Positions 44,697-56,959 are shown, numbered from the stretch's first letter. The stretch: 64,000 nucleotides of DNA from Galerina marginata (GCA_023014335.1 JAECYW010000005.1:2542001-2606000), one strand, 5' to 3'. Made by a program: numbers and translations. The notes: generated by a model from the letters alone, not told the origin.

Positions 44697-46241
44697 ATGG
44701 CCACCTCTCTGGTTGAGCAATTTCTCGACGACCTCTCTTCACACTACCCCAACCTATCCAGCTTGCTCAACAAATTTGCAAAAGCACTGAGGGTCCTAAT
44801 TGAACAAGGACGTCAGCCAAGTGATCTTAATGAGGCCATCTCTCTGCACAGGCAAGCTCTCGAGCTCTCCTCTCCACCCGACCGATCCTACTCGCTCAAC
44901 AAACTTGCAAATGCGCTGATGGGTCGATTTCGGCAAGGAGGTCAACTAAGTGACCTTGATGAGGCCATTTCTCTGTACAGGCAAGCTATCGAGCTCTCTC
45001 CGCACGACCGAACCTACCCGCTCTACAAACTTGAAAATGCGCTGATGGTCCGATTTGAGCGAACAGGCGACCTCAGGGATATTAATGAATCCATCTTTTG
45101 GTCCGAACAACCTTTCAAGCTCTCCTCCCCCAGCCCGCTCGACAACTTTGCAAATGCTTATTCGAGCCAATTTGAACGACGAGGTCAGCTAAGTGATCTT
45201 GGTGAGGCCACCTCTCTGCATAGGCAAGCTATCAAGCTATCCAGCCCGTTCAACAACTGCCTGTTATCCCGATCTGAGCAAGGAGGCGACATCGTTGTTG
45301 GACCATTCAAAAGGAACACAAAGTCGGTCATATCGGTCCCATTCCTTCTTGAGTCCAATGATTATACCACCCGAGTTTGGAATACACACACCGGCGACAC
45401 CGATGCTGGCCGGCGCATACACTCGGTCATATCGGTTGCATTCTCTCCTGACGGCACAATCGTTGACTCTGGCTTTGATGATCATACCGTCAGAGTCTGG
45501 GATGCATGTACCGGCGACACCGTTAAACTTGCAGGTCCATTCAAAGAGCACACGAACCGATCATATCGGCCGCGTTCTCCCCTGACGGCACATAGAGTTT
45601 TGAATGCATGCACCGGCGACGGTGTCGCCAGACCAGTCAAAGGGCACAAAAATTGGGTCTGGTCAATTGGATTTTCTCCCGATGACACACACATCGTCTC
45701 TGGGTCCAATGATCATACCATCCGAGTTTGGAATGCACACACGAGAAATGCCGATGCTGGCCCATTCAAAGAGCACACTGATTGGGGCCGGTCGGTTCCA
45801 TTCTTTCCCATTGACAAACAGATCGTCTCTGGCTTCGATGATCGTGTAATCCGAGTTTGGGATGAATGCACCGGCAACACCGTTGCTGGACCATTCAAAG
45901 GGCACAAGAATGTAATCACGTCGGTTGCATTCTCTCCCGATGGTACACGCATTGGCGACTTTGCCTCCGATGATCATACAATCCGAGTTTGGGATGAATG
46001 CGCTGGCGACACAGATGCAGACCCACTCAATGGGCAGAGACATTGGGTCTGGTCGATTGAATTATCTCCCGACAGCGCACACATTGTCTTTGGCTCCAAT
46101 GTCCATATCATTCGAGTTTGGACTGGAAGCCCCAGCAATATTGGAAGAGCACACACAGTCGGTTGCGCTCTCCTTGCACACGAACTGTCTCTCCCTGTAA
46201 GCCTTGAAATGGACACTCTGGCGTTGCTTCAAGAATCTTAG
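44697..46241 (+). CDS. TPR-WD40 fusion protein
   Basis: From the ATG at 44697 one uninterrupted frame gives 514 aa; it is open upstream to an acceptor near 44630, so a further 5' exon is possible. The first ~190 aa are TPR units of the type SLLNKFAKAL / DLNEAISLHRQALEL spaced about 42 aa. An abrupt switch near 45290 leads to about seven WD40 units (SVAFSPDGT, DHTIRVWD), the first and third of which are shortened. No NACHT NTPase domain is present. Fungal NLR-like proteins normally join such repeats to a NACHT domain; this looks like two repeat remnants fused, or a decoy/regulator. Tandem near-identical WD40 units are typical of fungal non-self-recognition genes. Partners are unknown. Confidence 0.7.
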   Translation: MATSLVEQFLDDLSSHYPNLSSLLNKFAKALRVLIEQGRQPSDLNEAISLHRQALELSSPPDRSYSLNKLANALMGRFRQGGQLSDLDEAISLYRQAIELSPHDRTYPLYKLENALMVRFERTGDLRDINESIFWSEQPFKLSSPSPLDNFANAYSSQFERRGQLSDLGEATSLHRQAIKLSSPFNNCLLSRSEQGGDIVVGPFKRNTKSVISVPFLLESNDYTTRVWNTHTGDTDAGRRIHSVISVAFSPDGTIVDSGFDDHTVRVWDACTGDTVKLAGPFKEHTNRSYRPRSPLTAHRVLNACTGDGVARPVKGHKNWVWSIGFSPDDTHIVSGSNDHTIRVWNAHTRNADAGPFKEHTDWGRSVPFFPIDKQIVSGFDDRVIRVWDECTGNTVAGPFKGHKNVITSVAFSPDGTRIGDFASDDHTIRVWDECAGDTDADPLNGQRHWVWSIELSPDSAHIVFGSNVHIIRVWTGSPSNIGRAHTVGCALLAHELSLPVSLEMDTLALLQES

Positions 46242-47606
46242 GCGATGCACCTGTATAATAATCTCACCATGTATACGACGATATTCTACCCATGGGACAG
46301 ATCCATCGAAAACTGCCCACAACGTCTTTCTTTTTAGGATACCTTCGGACTCAGTTGCCCTATACTTGTAACGAACTTGTTCCGTACATCTACTTAGCTG
46401 GTGGTCGCTGCGTCTGATAGCATTTATGAGTGTACTTCCCCTTTTTTGCCTTAGATTATCTTGTTCGTTATTTTTATAGATATTTGCTTACCCTCTCAAT
46501 TGTTTACTTGCTCAGGCCTTATAGGCCATCGCGCAGCATTATGAATTACTCTCATTTAGACAAGCTGAATAGTCACCGCATTTTTCTTTTATGACTTACA
46601 CCAGGACAAACCTTAACTGAAGATTTGTGAAGTTGTAATCAGCGAAGATAAATGGTAACCGGTAACCGGTCAATACAAAATCAACATAGGTATATTGACT
46701 AAACCGGTGTAGCATTTGTAACCTCGAAGCTAATTAAACGATGAAGCAACGACAATAAGTGCAAACTGCGTCTACAGTCGTGAAGGCCGCATTGAAGGCC
46801 CTAAAAGAAGAGGAGGGGAACATTAACCGTGTAAATGCAAAGGTTCCGGGAGTCATCTGCATCAGCGGCGAAGCTCAACTGCAGCAGAGGCGGAGCCGCG
46901 TGTGGGCGCCAATCGCATCGACAAAGATGAACGGGCCATGTTGGTAAAGATGGTGGGACTTCGAATTATGCCAATAGTGGAGGTAGTGGGATTGTCCTGG
47001 TCGGGACGAGTGGAGGCCGCGGGTTCCATCGACGATAGCGAAGGTGGGGGAGGCATTAACGGTGTCAATGGCCTCGCCATCGGCAGTCAGAAAGGATGTG
47101 ATGGTGGGAGTCGACAGTATCAACGGCTGTGGGTGAAGTCGCGTCGACAGCAGTGAAGAAGGCAGCAGATCACGATGCACTGCTTTAGCGACAGCAACAA
47201 TGGCGATACCAAAACCATGAAGCTGCTTCAACGACAATATCAACAGCATCAAGGCGGGGTGCGGTCGAGGAGGCGGTCGTGGGGCTGCATTAGCCACATC
47301 AAGGTGGGCGGAAAAGGCAGCGGCCGGGTGGCGTCACCTGCATCAGCGTTGTAGGAAGTGGGAGTGATTATGAAAAAGGAAAGACGAGGAGGAAATAGAA
47401 GGTCGTCCTAAATTTGGACTACGGGAGTTGCCGGCTAAATAAGCGCTCGAGCTTCTCATCAAGCGTCTTAGCCTTTTGTACTTCATTGGCATCTCAATTT
47501 AAAAAAATTTTACGGTAAAACTATTCTTAGAAGACATTTCTCAAGGGTTTAGACGATGTCCCGAGGGTTTTTGAGTCATTATTTTACAAAGATATCGTTC
47601 TCTGAC
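46242..47606. other. Stretch without supported gene
   Basis: No recognisable gene. A small imperfect inverted repeat of GGTAACCGGT-type words lies at about 46652-46712. The G-rich 46740-47400 stretch has open frames on both strands, but none shows a domain or exon structure. Confidence 0.4.
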
Positions 47607-47608
47607 TA

Positions 47609-48166
47609 CTGTACTATTTCGACCCCATGTTCACGTAACGCGTAACGCGGGGTCGTGAACTGAACTACCGAGTACATTGTAACGCGTAACGATGGATAGT
47701 GAACATTGCCCAAAACCAAGCTTATGTGCGAAGAATTTGGGCTGTGCAGTATATTGGAAACTAACTAGTGCACCCACCATTCCCCCGAACCGCCGAAATG
47801 CCTGGTCTCATTCAAGTCGGCCATTATTTCAAGCCAACACTTGAAATTTCCGGTAAGTAGATTCTATTCTCACTGGCGCGCAATAATTCTCCCTCGAAGG
47901 AAACCTACAGCGCCACCGTTTGCAAAGAATCGGCTGGAAGAAGGTGTAGGAAACCCTTTCTCTATGCCCCTGCAACTGCGTGTGAGGCAATTTGTCGCTC
48001 AAGAAAGGTCAGCACATGTACACACTCGGAATGATTCCCCGTCGGAGGAGGAGAAGTGAACATATTTTTTTTTCGTAACGCGTAACATTCGGTTCTGAAC
48101 ATGTGTCCCAGTGAACTATGAGCGTAACGCGTAACATAGCGTGAACATAAGGTCGAAATAGTACAG
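47609..48166. mobile_element. 558-bp MITE with TA target duplication
   Basis: It begins CTGTACTATTTCGACC and ends with the inverse of that 16-mer, with a further matching CATGTTCAC inside, and is flanked by TA at 47607-47608 and 48167-48168. Several GTAACGCGTAAC palindromes lie near both ends. No coding capacity. TA duplication fits a Tc1/mariner-type non-autonomous element. Confidence 0.8.
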
Positions 48167-48224
48167 TACATGGCACTGGTAACAAGGTATCTGCCGTACT
48201 AGCAGATACAGTAGACACGGTCCA

Positions 48225-48757
48225 CTACAAGTTAAGATTGACGGGGGTGCAACCAAGGGCAACAACTCCGTCTATTGGAAATAATCACGATCATCAGTAT
48301 TATTTATCTGTTGTGCGGCAACTTGTGCCAGAAGTGAGTACTTACTGAATGAATTGTTGCTGCAGCAAACGGGCTGGGCGGAGCTATAAAAAAAAACTGA
48401 TCAGCATTCGGGACATAAGAACTGGCATGAGTAAGCCTACCAAGAGTTTCCGGTGACCCCGATAACACTGATGGGGCTGCAGGTGAGGCCGACTTGACCG
48501 GTGACACTCCCGACGACGATACCTAAAAGACCAAGGAGAGTGGCAACAGACGGGGAGCTGGCCGACTGAACGCTCTGGCCTAAAACGACAGGGTTCGGTT
48601 AGCAATATTATCCAGCATAATGCCTCGAGTGTGACTTACAGCACTGGATGTCGCCAGTATTGCATTGGCTAGCGGGGGTATCGTTCCGGCGAACCGGTGT
48701 GACTGTGGCAGCAGCAAGGGTTGCAAAAGCGAGAGCTGAAAGGACTTTGAATTGCAT
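48225..48757 (-). CDS. Class I hydrophobin 1
   Basis: Four exons on the minus strand (48757-48640, 48579-48441, 48383-48346, 48271-48225) join in phase to 113 aa. The start [19 protein letters not shown] is a signal peptide. The mature part has the eight-cysteine hydrophobin pattern: SQC, QCC, LTC, NSC, VCC and GC. Hydrophobins are secreted, self-assemble at air-water interfaces, and coat hyphae and fruit bodies. The gene is paired with a second copy at 50072-50586 that has identical exon lengths except for exon 1 (118 against 109 nt). A TATA box lies about 65 bp upstream of the ATG. Confidence 0.9.
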
Positions 48758-48819
48758 GGTGGTTGTTGTTGGTACTTGAATGTGTTTCGAGTGAAGAATT
48801 TTCGTAGAGGATCGAGGGC

Positions 48820-48826
48820 TTTTATA
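48820..48826 (-). promoter_or_regulatory. TATA box of hydrophobin 1
   Basis: GAGGTATAAAA reads on the minus strand, 63-69 bp before the ATG at 48757. The same GAGGTATAAAA word is in front of hydrophobin 2. Confidence 0.65.
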
Positions 48827-48927
48827 CCTCGGAACTTGGACGAAAATGGCTTGATTAAAACATGTATGTTTTGTTATGGCGTCACATTCAAAGACGGCGT
48901 TGTGTGTGAAGGTGGAGTGCCCATCGA

Positions 48928-48950
48928 CATCGAAGTGGAGTCGCACAAAA
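48928..48950 (-). promoter_or_regulatory. Upstream element conserved between the two hydrophobin genes
   Basis: On the plus strand this reads GAAGTGGAGTCGCACAAAA; a close match, AAAGTGGAGTTGCACAAAA, is at 50750-50770. Both lie about 105-125 bp upstream of the respective TATA box, so it is a candidate shared regulatory site. Confidence 0.45.
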
Positions 48951-50071
48951 AATTCGAGCGTGAAGATGGGCAGGAGACATCAGTTAGGGAGCAAAACTCT
49001 ATACTTATCGGCCGGAGATCGAAACAGTAGCTATTTCGATACTGCTGGCCAAGGCAGTGCGCCAGCCAAGCCATGATGAATTTGATGTCTTCAAGAGAGT
49101 AATCTAAAATAAAATCCGTCAGGCGACGGAAGAACCCTAAGATTGATTCATTCCCGGATGTCATTGGCAGGCCGGCATAAAGTCACCGTCCAAGGTCCAT
49201 CATAGGAAAATATGACGATCCATGACGATACAACGTCATAGTCCGTGATGAGTCCGTGACCAAGTAGTGTATTTTGATTCAGCTCGGAGGGAGAGGGGTA
49301 GTAAGAGCCTGCCTCAGCCGGAAGACAGCGTGGGGTTATAGATGGCAGAGCCAGGTGGAGGTAAATATGTTTATGCGCCTCGTCAAATTGAAAAGTACAA
49401 TCAAAAATTGCAGTCGAATGTACATGTGCTTGAAATTCTACTTGGTTCAGCACTGAATCCGAATTTGATGGTGCCTTTGCAAAAGCCTCGGGTCGTATTG
49501 CAACCTTGATAATGTGGCAGAGACCATCAGATAGCGGCGGCGGCTATAGGATTTTCGCTGCGACATTGAGCTCTTATCCAAGGAAAAGATCGTGGCTGAC
49601 CTTGGGCTGACCAGCAGCCGATTGTAATTGCGCGAGCATCAATAGGCGCTGGAAAGATAAGATAAGATCAAGATATTGATGCATTGCCATCATTTCCCTT
49701 TATGACGCCCGGGGTTTGTGGCATGTAGGATGGAGTAGTAAAGTTTTATCAGTTATTCAGCCACATGTACGTTTGCGTTGTCTCCAAGTCAGACAAAATA
49801 CTTTAGCAAAATGGATCTCGGACAAATTAGAGGCGTCATAGGTTCAGGGTCGATCTACTATCGAGGCCGTACAAATAGGCGCTCAGAGACATCAATAAGC
49901 GCGTAGTGTTTTTTGATTTGATTATTTCTCAGCTTAGAACGGAAGGCATTGTTATCGAGTCTGACATGGTTTTATATGGTTTTACAAAGACATTTGGGAC
50001 ACATCAATCATAAATCGTTTCGAGAGCTACGGTAAAGATTCCGATTGATTCGCTGTAGTGGACGATGTCCT
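48951..50071. other. Intergenic stretch between hydrophobin genes
   Basis: No gene supported. It should contain the distal promoter of hydrophobin 1 and the 3' region of hydrophobin 2. Confidence 0.4.
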
Positions 50072-50586
50072 CTACAAGTTGATGTTGACGGGAGTGCAGC
50101 CAAGCGCAACAACTCCATCTGTTAGAGAAAAAATTCCAACTGTCAGCAATTTTTTATTTTCCAGACAAGATATACTGCTTACTGAACGAGTTGTTGCTGC
50201 AGCAAACGGGTTGCGCCGAGCTACAGAGAATTGATTATCAGCTTCCAGAAACAAGACTTGGCGCGAGGACACCTACCAAGAGTTGCCTCCGACGCCAATA
50301 GCGGTGATGGGGCTGCAGGTGACTCCTACAAGACCGGTGACACTCCCGACGGCGATGCCCAAGAGTCCAAGGAGACCGGCAGCAGTCGGGCTGCTAGCAG
50401 ATTGAACGCTCTGGCCTAAAATACCGGAAATCGATCAGCAATATAATCCACACAAAAACAATTCGAGTAGGACTTACAGCACTGAACGCTGCCAGTGTTG
50501 CATTGGCTAGCTGGGGGTGCGCTGGTTGCGACAGTGGCGGCAGCAAGAGTTGCGAGAACGAGAGCGGAGATGGCGTTGAATTGCAT
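50072..50586 (-). CDS. Class I hydrophobin 2
   Basis: Exons 50586-50478, 50415-50277, 50220-50183 and 50118-50072 on the minus strand join in phase to 110 aa. A signal peptide ([19 protein letters not shown]) is followed by the eight-cysteine pattern SQC, QCC, VTC, NSC, VCC, GC. The protein is closely similar to hydrophobin 1, including the ending CTPVNINL (CTPVNLNL there), and the intron positions are the same, so the pair arose by tandem duplication. Both are transcribed to the left, 1.3 kb apart. Confidence 0.9.
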
Positions 50587-50635
50587 GTTGTTAGTGTTGA
50601 TAGTTGATGAAGAATAATTACTGAACGCGTAGGGT

Positions 50636-50642
50636 TTTTATA
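50636..50642 (-). promoter_or_regulatory. TATA box of hydrophobin 2
   Basis: GAGGTATAAAA on the minus strand, 50-56 bp before the ATG at 50586, matching the hydrophobin 1 promoter. Confidence 0.65.
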
Positions 50643-50749
50643 CCTCAAGCCCTCGGTAAAAAAAAACATGACTGCATTCGGAGGCGTACGTCAGTCTCTT
50701 GGAAAGAAGGGACAGTGTGCATGTTATATGTCGAAGTGGAATGATAGTC

Positions 50750-50770
50750 AAAGTGGAGTTGCACAAAACA
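50750..50770 (-). promoter_or_regulatory. Conserved upstream element of hydrophobin 2
   Basis: Counterpart of 48928-48950, at nearly the same distance from the TATA box. Confidence 0.45.
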
Positions 50771-53700
50771 TCGGAGTGGGGAGAAAAGGGCTGGCAGTGT
50801 AAATCCAGGACAAGTCCTGTGCTTCGTAGATCCGAGTTTGAGGAAATAGAAAACTATAGACACGGTATTGAGGTACACGTCCACGAACTCGTTCTGCGGA
50901 AATAAGCCCACATTGCAAGCGGGTAGATTCCCGGCCATTTGACGAATTTGAGCCTCCAGGGATGTAGGGCTAACGATGCGTCTGGTGCCGTACCCAGTGT
51001 GAGTATATCCACGGAGAGCTTGCACGAGTTTTGGTAATAGCACCAAAGAGATTCCGATGGCACGGACAAGGCGTTCATAGACCAAAATAAATACCCATTT
51101 CGACCTGTCTAAGTAAATGGAAGCGGGTGTCCAGTTTCTTTTTGGGTTAATTCAAATTCAAATTCACATAGCCCAAGCATAAGATCTGTTCATCGATTTC
51201 ATGACGCTACGGAGAGACTGCGTCATGGAAGAATAGGTAGGTGGCTGTCCAGAAGCACAGCTTGCCTTCAAGTGCGGTGATATTGATTTACAATCGCGAA
51301 AAAGCGGGGAAAGACCGCTGATAATGGAGCAGAAAGTGTCGTCTGAATCAGATCGGACATCTGCAGCTGCACGACTGTCGACGTCGGGGAACTTCAAAAA
51401 ACATGTGATGTGAGAAGAACGAAGAGTCATAAAGTTGCATTAAAGCCTTGGGGTCTATGCTTCTATGAGTCTGACAGACAGCCTGGGGTTGGCAGATTTG
51501 AGATACATGGTGATCACGGGAGCCTCCTCGTCCACACGGCGCAGAAACGATACCGGTGATGACCTGCATATTGAGGCTGCCTGCTGCGTCGAAAGAATGG
51601 ATAGCTTGAGGTCGTCATCTTTTGTTCTGAGAAAACAGGCCCCATACCTATCCAACCCCTTGCCAACCGCCCCACTTCCGCGATACAAAATCGTCTCTGG
51701 CGATTTATTATAAACAAAGTCTCGGAATCCGGATGAAAGATCCAAATAGTCTAAGAGTAGTGCACATGAACCTGTACCGTGCCCTTTACAGTAAAGACGC
51801 TTGAAGACCTGAAGCTTGAAGCTTGAAGACTTGAAGCTTTGAAAGCCCGCAGTCACCATGTACTGGGAATTTGGAAGTGGTGAAAATATAAACAAGTCCA
51901 AGAGGTATCATATAGGAAGAGAAAGAGAAGCAACGGGTTTATACGTATACTCTGTCAATGTACATTCGTTCACAACAGAATTCAGAGTGGCGGGCTCAGT
52001 AGTCCGATTCTTCTTCAAAGCAAGAAAATCACATCCAATCGCAGTGGATGCCGCCTTAGTAGCCTGAGCCTGATCATGATCACAAGCGACTGACCATGAA
52101 GTGGTGGTCGGCCCACAAACAGCCAGCAGAGTTATCGCCTTCGGGCAACTGGGAGAAATACAAGGAATACAACTTCAACTTGCAAACTCGATCGAGATGG
52201 CAGATGCGATGGGGCAGGGTTGTGGCCATGATTGCAGAGATACTGATTATAATCGCCACGGTTCCGCTGGTCGAGTAAAACACAACGGTGAGGAGCATCT
52301 ATCGAAGTGCGTATCTGTACAGGCTCAGAATTGACATGAAGGTGGGGAACGAAAGATATATGAACTCCGACGCGCGGGCTTGGTTTAGTATCAGATTTGA
52401 AATTACCTATCATCCACGATTCAAGGCTCACAAGAAGGATGAAACGGTGCAAAAATCAGGATGTTTATTACTATCAATACATTGCAATCGAGTACACATG
52501 CATGAGAGAGAGAGAGTGGGTCACAGACAACGAAAATTGGACGATCAATCACAGAGGAAAGGAGGATGCTACAGGCTCATCCATATGCACGACGATAAAA
52601 AGACAGAGACAAAGAACAACGACGACGCGAGTGGACAGCTTAGACTGCTGCTGCACTCGCTTATATTTACGACTCGGACCGACTGGGAGAACTAGTGACT
52701 ACAAAATATTTAGGAGGCCAGACGAGATGCAGGATGAAAAGAGAGTAAGCGATAGATAGAGGGAGAGAAAGAGACAAGGAGAAGGAGAAAGAGAGTCACG
52801 GACAACAAGCAGGACGATGAAAATAAAAAGTAAAAGAACGTGTACAGTATATATTCGAGTATTCTGGTGGCAAAGTCGAGATCAAGCGAAAATGAGATGA
52901 AAGACAGGTATCAAATCGACAATTTTGGAAAGGCGAAAGGTCAGAGAGAGGCGTATTTTGGGTGGTATTTCGACTGGGACCTCCAGGGTGGGAAAGGGTG
53001 TGGGTGTGTCCAGTCAATCCACGAATGCCAATGGTCCAAGAGGGAACGATCCGAGACGAAGATGTGTTAAGAGTTGAAAAAAGCAGCCTGTGCGGATGTG
53101 GGATGGGGGCAGGGGAACATGGAAAAGGTTTGCGTGCGTACGTGCGTGAGGTGGCGTGGAGAAATAGGGATGCGGGTGGGGAAACAGTCAAGCAGGCAGA
53201 GGCAGTGTACCGAGGCGTGGCCAGCTCTAGCTGCAGTGAAAAAACCGAGCATGCCGAACGTCCAGTGTCGACGACAAGCGCGAAAGGCCGTCGTGTTCCG
53301 TTGTAGAGGAAGAGAATTCGAAAGGCGGAGGGTGTGTTACAGGCGTCATGGGTGCAAGCGTGTATGGTGCATGGAGCGCATACCGGGGTCGCCCTGCACC
53401 TGTCGGTTCCAACCACATGGTGCCTAAAAAGTAGAGTTGGGAGGGAGACGAGGGACGGGATGGTGTATGCAATAGAATCGACCACCAAGTTTCGCTCACA
53501 AAAAGTCGAATGAACAGCTGTTGCTGGTACTAAAGGCAGTCCTCCTGTGCGTGGTTCCTGACGGTTCCCGATTCCCGACGACAAGACGACCCCCGGCCGG
53601 ACGCCCGGCAGCAAAGTTTACCCAAGCGCGTCGCATCTCCCGCTCTCCCATCGCGTCCCAGCCCCTGGTGGGTGTTGATGCAATCCAGTGTGTGTGTGCG

Positions 53701-53927
53701 TCATAACTGCATCACAGCTGCAACCGCAACCCGCAACCGTCAAACCGCCGCGCCTCTGCCTCTGCCTCCGCCTCTGCATCTTGAATGGGTGGAATCACAT
53801 CTCCTCCTCGTCCCTCTTCTCTTCTCTTCTCCAGCTCCTACAGCCACCCACATCCAGGAAATATAACACCACCTCTCTTCTTTTCCCATACGAAACCCCC
53901 AACGAGGGTTACCCACAACCCAACTAA
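50771..53927. other. Long stretch without supported gene
   Basis: Open frames on both strands have no recognisable domain. Low-complexity pieces include repeated GAAGCTT words at 51790-51840 and a purine-rich GAGA tract at 52740-52800. The last part is the 3' region of the phosphodiesterase gene. Confidence 0.4.
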
Positions 53928-56900
53928 CTACGGCGGCACCTGCAGCTTGATAGGCATAGGCCGCGTCAACAGGAATCCTCCATTTCCATTCCCAGCACCG
54001 TTCACACCACCCCCACCCCCGCCTCCGCCTCCGGAGGACGACACAGGCAGAGGAGGCGGCCCACTGGTAGACACCGGTGCGGGGTTCGGACTCGAATTTT
54101 CGTTTGCGCTACCACCAGTGCCGTTGGTCGTGCTCGTGGTCGTAGTTGTGCTCATCCCATTCCCATTCCCATTAACCTTCGCCTTCGCCTTTCCCTTCCC
54201 ATTCCCACCCGTCGACGCCCCCGGCGGCTGGAAGAACCCCGCCAACCCCATCCCCATCCCCGAACCAGCGCACCACGAATTCCGCTTCCCGCTCGGCCCG
54301 CCTACATACCCATTCTCCATCCCTATCCCATTGCCATTCCCATTATAACCACCAGACCCACTCCCATTCGACCCCCCACCCCCATTATGATTATGATTAA
54401 ACCCCCCAAACAACCCATTCAGCGCCGTCTGGCTCTTCTTCCTCAACGAGCCCACTTTACTCGCTGCCCGAATCGCAGCAGCCGCGTGTGAGGTCGCCGT
54501 TGCTTGCGGTGGGTGTGGCATATACCCTGCTCCATTGCCATTCCCACTTCCATTGGGCTTCGCAGTCCCACCCAACCCCAACCCCGAGCTCGACGCATTC
54601 GAAGGAAACCTCACACTCCGCGCGCTCGACGCCTCCGAGACAGGCGAGAACACCGAGCCGCCGCTCCTCGAGGACGACCCGCTTCTACTCCCACTCCCCG
54701 TGCCTGAGCCTGAGCCCGAGCCGCTTCCACTGAGGCTCACGCTCACGCTCACGACGGAATCGCTTTCTGTAGGCGAGTCCGGCACGGAGAGGGTGCCGTT
54801 TTCTCTTTCTTGCTCCTGTGCAGATGCTGATGATAAGGAGAACGACGGTGCGGACGGAGGGGGCGGTGGGGGATGAGGCTGCAGTGTGGGTAGGGTTAAA
54901 GGAAAGGCGGTGTGGTAATCATGCCGCGGCGAGACCGGGACAGGCGGTGAAGGCGTCGCAGTAGGCAGCTGCGACACCAAACTCGACGACGACGACACAG
55001 CCGACATCGGCGGGGTCGCACTCGTCGCCTCAACGACACCCACCACCGGCGTCATCGAAGCCGCCGCCTGCTCCCTCATCAGCTCCTTCCTCCTCCTCTG
55101 CCACGTCTGCAGGTTCATCCGACAATGCGTCGTATACATGCGCATCTCCGGCACCGCTCTCTGCGTGAGCTCCAACAGCGGCCTCGCGAAGTTGGTGATG
55201 AAGAAGATCTGCGAGTCTGCTTCTTTGATCGGGTCGGAGGAGGACATGACGGTGGGTTGGAGGTGGTATGATGCTTCGAGGTGCGCTTGGGCGGACCATT
55301 CTTGCATTAGGGCTGATGCCCAGTGTTTGGACACTAGGAAAGGGCGGGTCTGCAAAGTATCATTCAGATCCCGCACTATTGCCCTTCAAAACACACAGAG
55401 AGGGAGAAGAAACCACCCACCGGATTGCTAATATCCGCATTCTTCAAAATCGCCTGACACAGCACGACCTGCCTCAAACAAATACTCCCCATCTCCCCAT
55501 CCACCACCGCCTGCAGGCGCTCCATGAACTCCTTATGCACGCCCATGTCCGTCGCGAGCACGCTTTGGAGCAGGATCTTGCGCAGGTGCGCGCCGTGCTG
55601 CGGGTCGTCGAGGAGCACCGCGAACCCGTGCACGCGCATCACGCGTAAGAGGAGCTGGCAGTGCATGTGTTCCAGCGCGGAGCCGGTGTTGAACAGCACT
55701 GATAACGGGGCCTGGGCGTTTTTCTGCGATAGCAGTCAGCGTCATACCCAGCAAGCACAAACCAAAAAAACGCACCATAAACACATTCGTAAACCCCGGA
55801 TGTCCCACATCATGCCCAATCGCCGCCACATAAAGCACGAACAGCTCTCGCAACCCCAAGCTCGCCATCAAGCTGCCACTGTTAAACTTCTTCTCCGGGA
55901 CCCAGCGCCGCGCCGGCGGGTCGAAGAGCACGGTCGGGGGCGGGACGGCGCCGGCGGATTTTAGGTAGGACTGGGTGGCGTGCAGGACGTCGAGGGCGTG
56001 TGCGAAGTTGTGGTAGGTGTTTTCGAGGCGGTAGATGCGGCGCAGGTGGTGGATGAAGGATGTTATTTGGTCTGTGCAGCGAGGGTGGGTGGGGGGTTGG
56101 TTAGCTACAGTACTGGGAAGGAAGCAAGGACGGGACTGACGCATGGAGAGCGGGATGACCTCCTCCATGCCCTGGATGCGGAAGAGCGTCTCGAAGAGCA
56201 GGAGTGTGCATGCGAGGACCTCGGATTCGGAGAGGGTGTGCGGCTCGAAGTTCCATCTGCTGAGAGACCAGATGAGCCGCGAGCGGACGGAGTCGGGGGT
56301 CGGTGGGGGCGGGCTGTGAAGGGAGGGAGGGGGGGTTGGTTAGTGGTAGTTATGAGAGGACGGAGGTAAGGGAAGACGCACGCTTCGAGACTGTTGTCGT
56401 TGACCGAGTTGAGGGTGGAGGTGTACATGTCGCTCAGGAGCTCGGCGTAGATCGTCCTAGCGAACGCGAGCATGAGCATCATCTCGTCAGGCAGGGTTTG
56501 GAGAAAGGACACTCACTCGACCGCCCCCGGCTCGCCGCCCATCCACCCCTGTCCCTGCGCACCGAACCCCAGCGTCGCCTCCGCCTCTCGCTCTCGCTCC
56601 CACGACTCAGGCGTGGCCGTCGCCGACCCCGGGACAGCTCCCCACGCCCCATCGAGGCCCGCCCCAGCCCCATTACCGGTACCTGCACCGTTGGTGTTGG
56701 TGTTGCTGCTGCCCCCACCACCGCCACCGCCAACGCCAGCGGCTGCGGCTGCGCTCCAGGCGGTACTGGAGGCGAGCGCGAGGTGGAGCCCGCCCACGTC
56801 GGCGCTGCGGCGGCGCCAGTCGCGCGGGTAGGCGTGGATTGAGACGGCGGGTCTGGTGGTTGTTGGTGGTGATGGGGATGGCGTGGGTAAAGTTGAGGTT

Positions 56901-56959
56901 GAGGTTGAGGACGAGGTGGACGGGGTGGAGGTGGATGCCGAACCCGTAGCAGTGGCCAT
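53928..56959 (-). CDS. Class I 3',5'-cyclic nucleotide phosphodiesterase
   Basis: Minus-strand exons 56959-56517, 56456-56382, 56313-56141, 56071-55776, 55723-55421 and 55349-53928 join in phase to 903 aa. The HD-type catalytic domain shows YHNFAHALDV (His251, His255), GHDVGHPGFTN (His317, Asp318), LATDMGVH and NADISNP, the metal-binding and signature elements of class I enzymes that hydrolyse cAMP or cGMP. The N-terminal ~145 aa are Ser/Thr/Gly-rich. The C-terminal ~350 aa are Gly/Asn/Ser/Pro-rich low complexity, probably disordered. The ATG at 56959 is the first in frame, but the frame stays open to about 57139 without another ATG, so a short upstream coding exon may exist. By family, it ends cAMP signals controlling growth and development. 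Confidence 0.85.

Noticed and set aside
46875..47297. 140-codon minus-strand frame
   Set aside because: No domain, no splice context, and overlapping frames on the opposite strand are equally long in this G-rich stretch.
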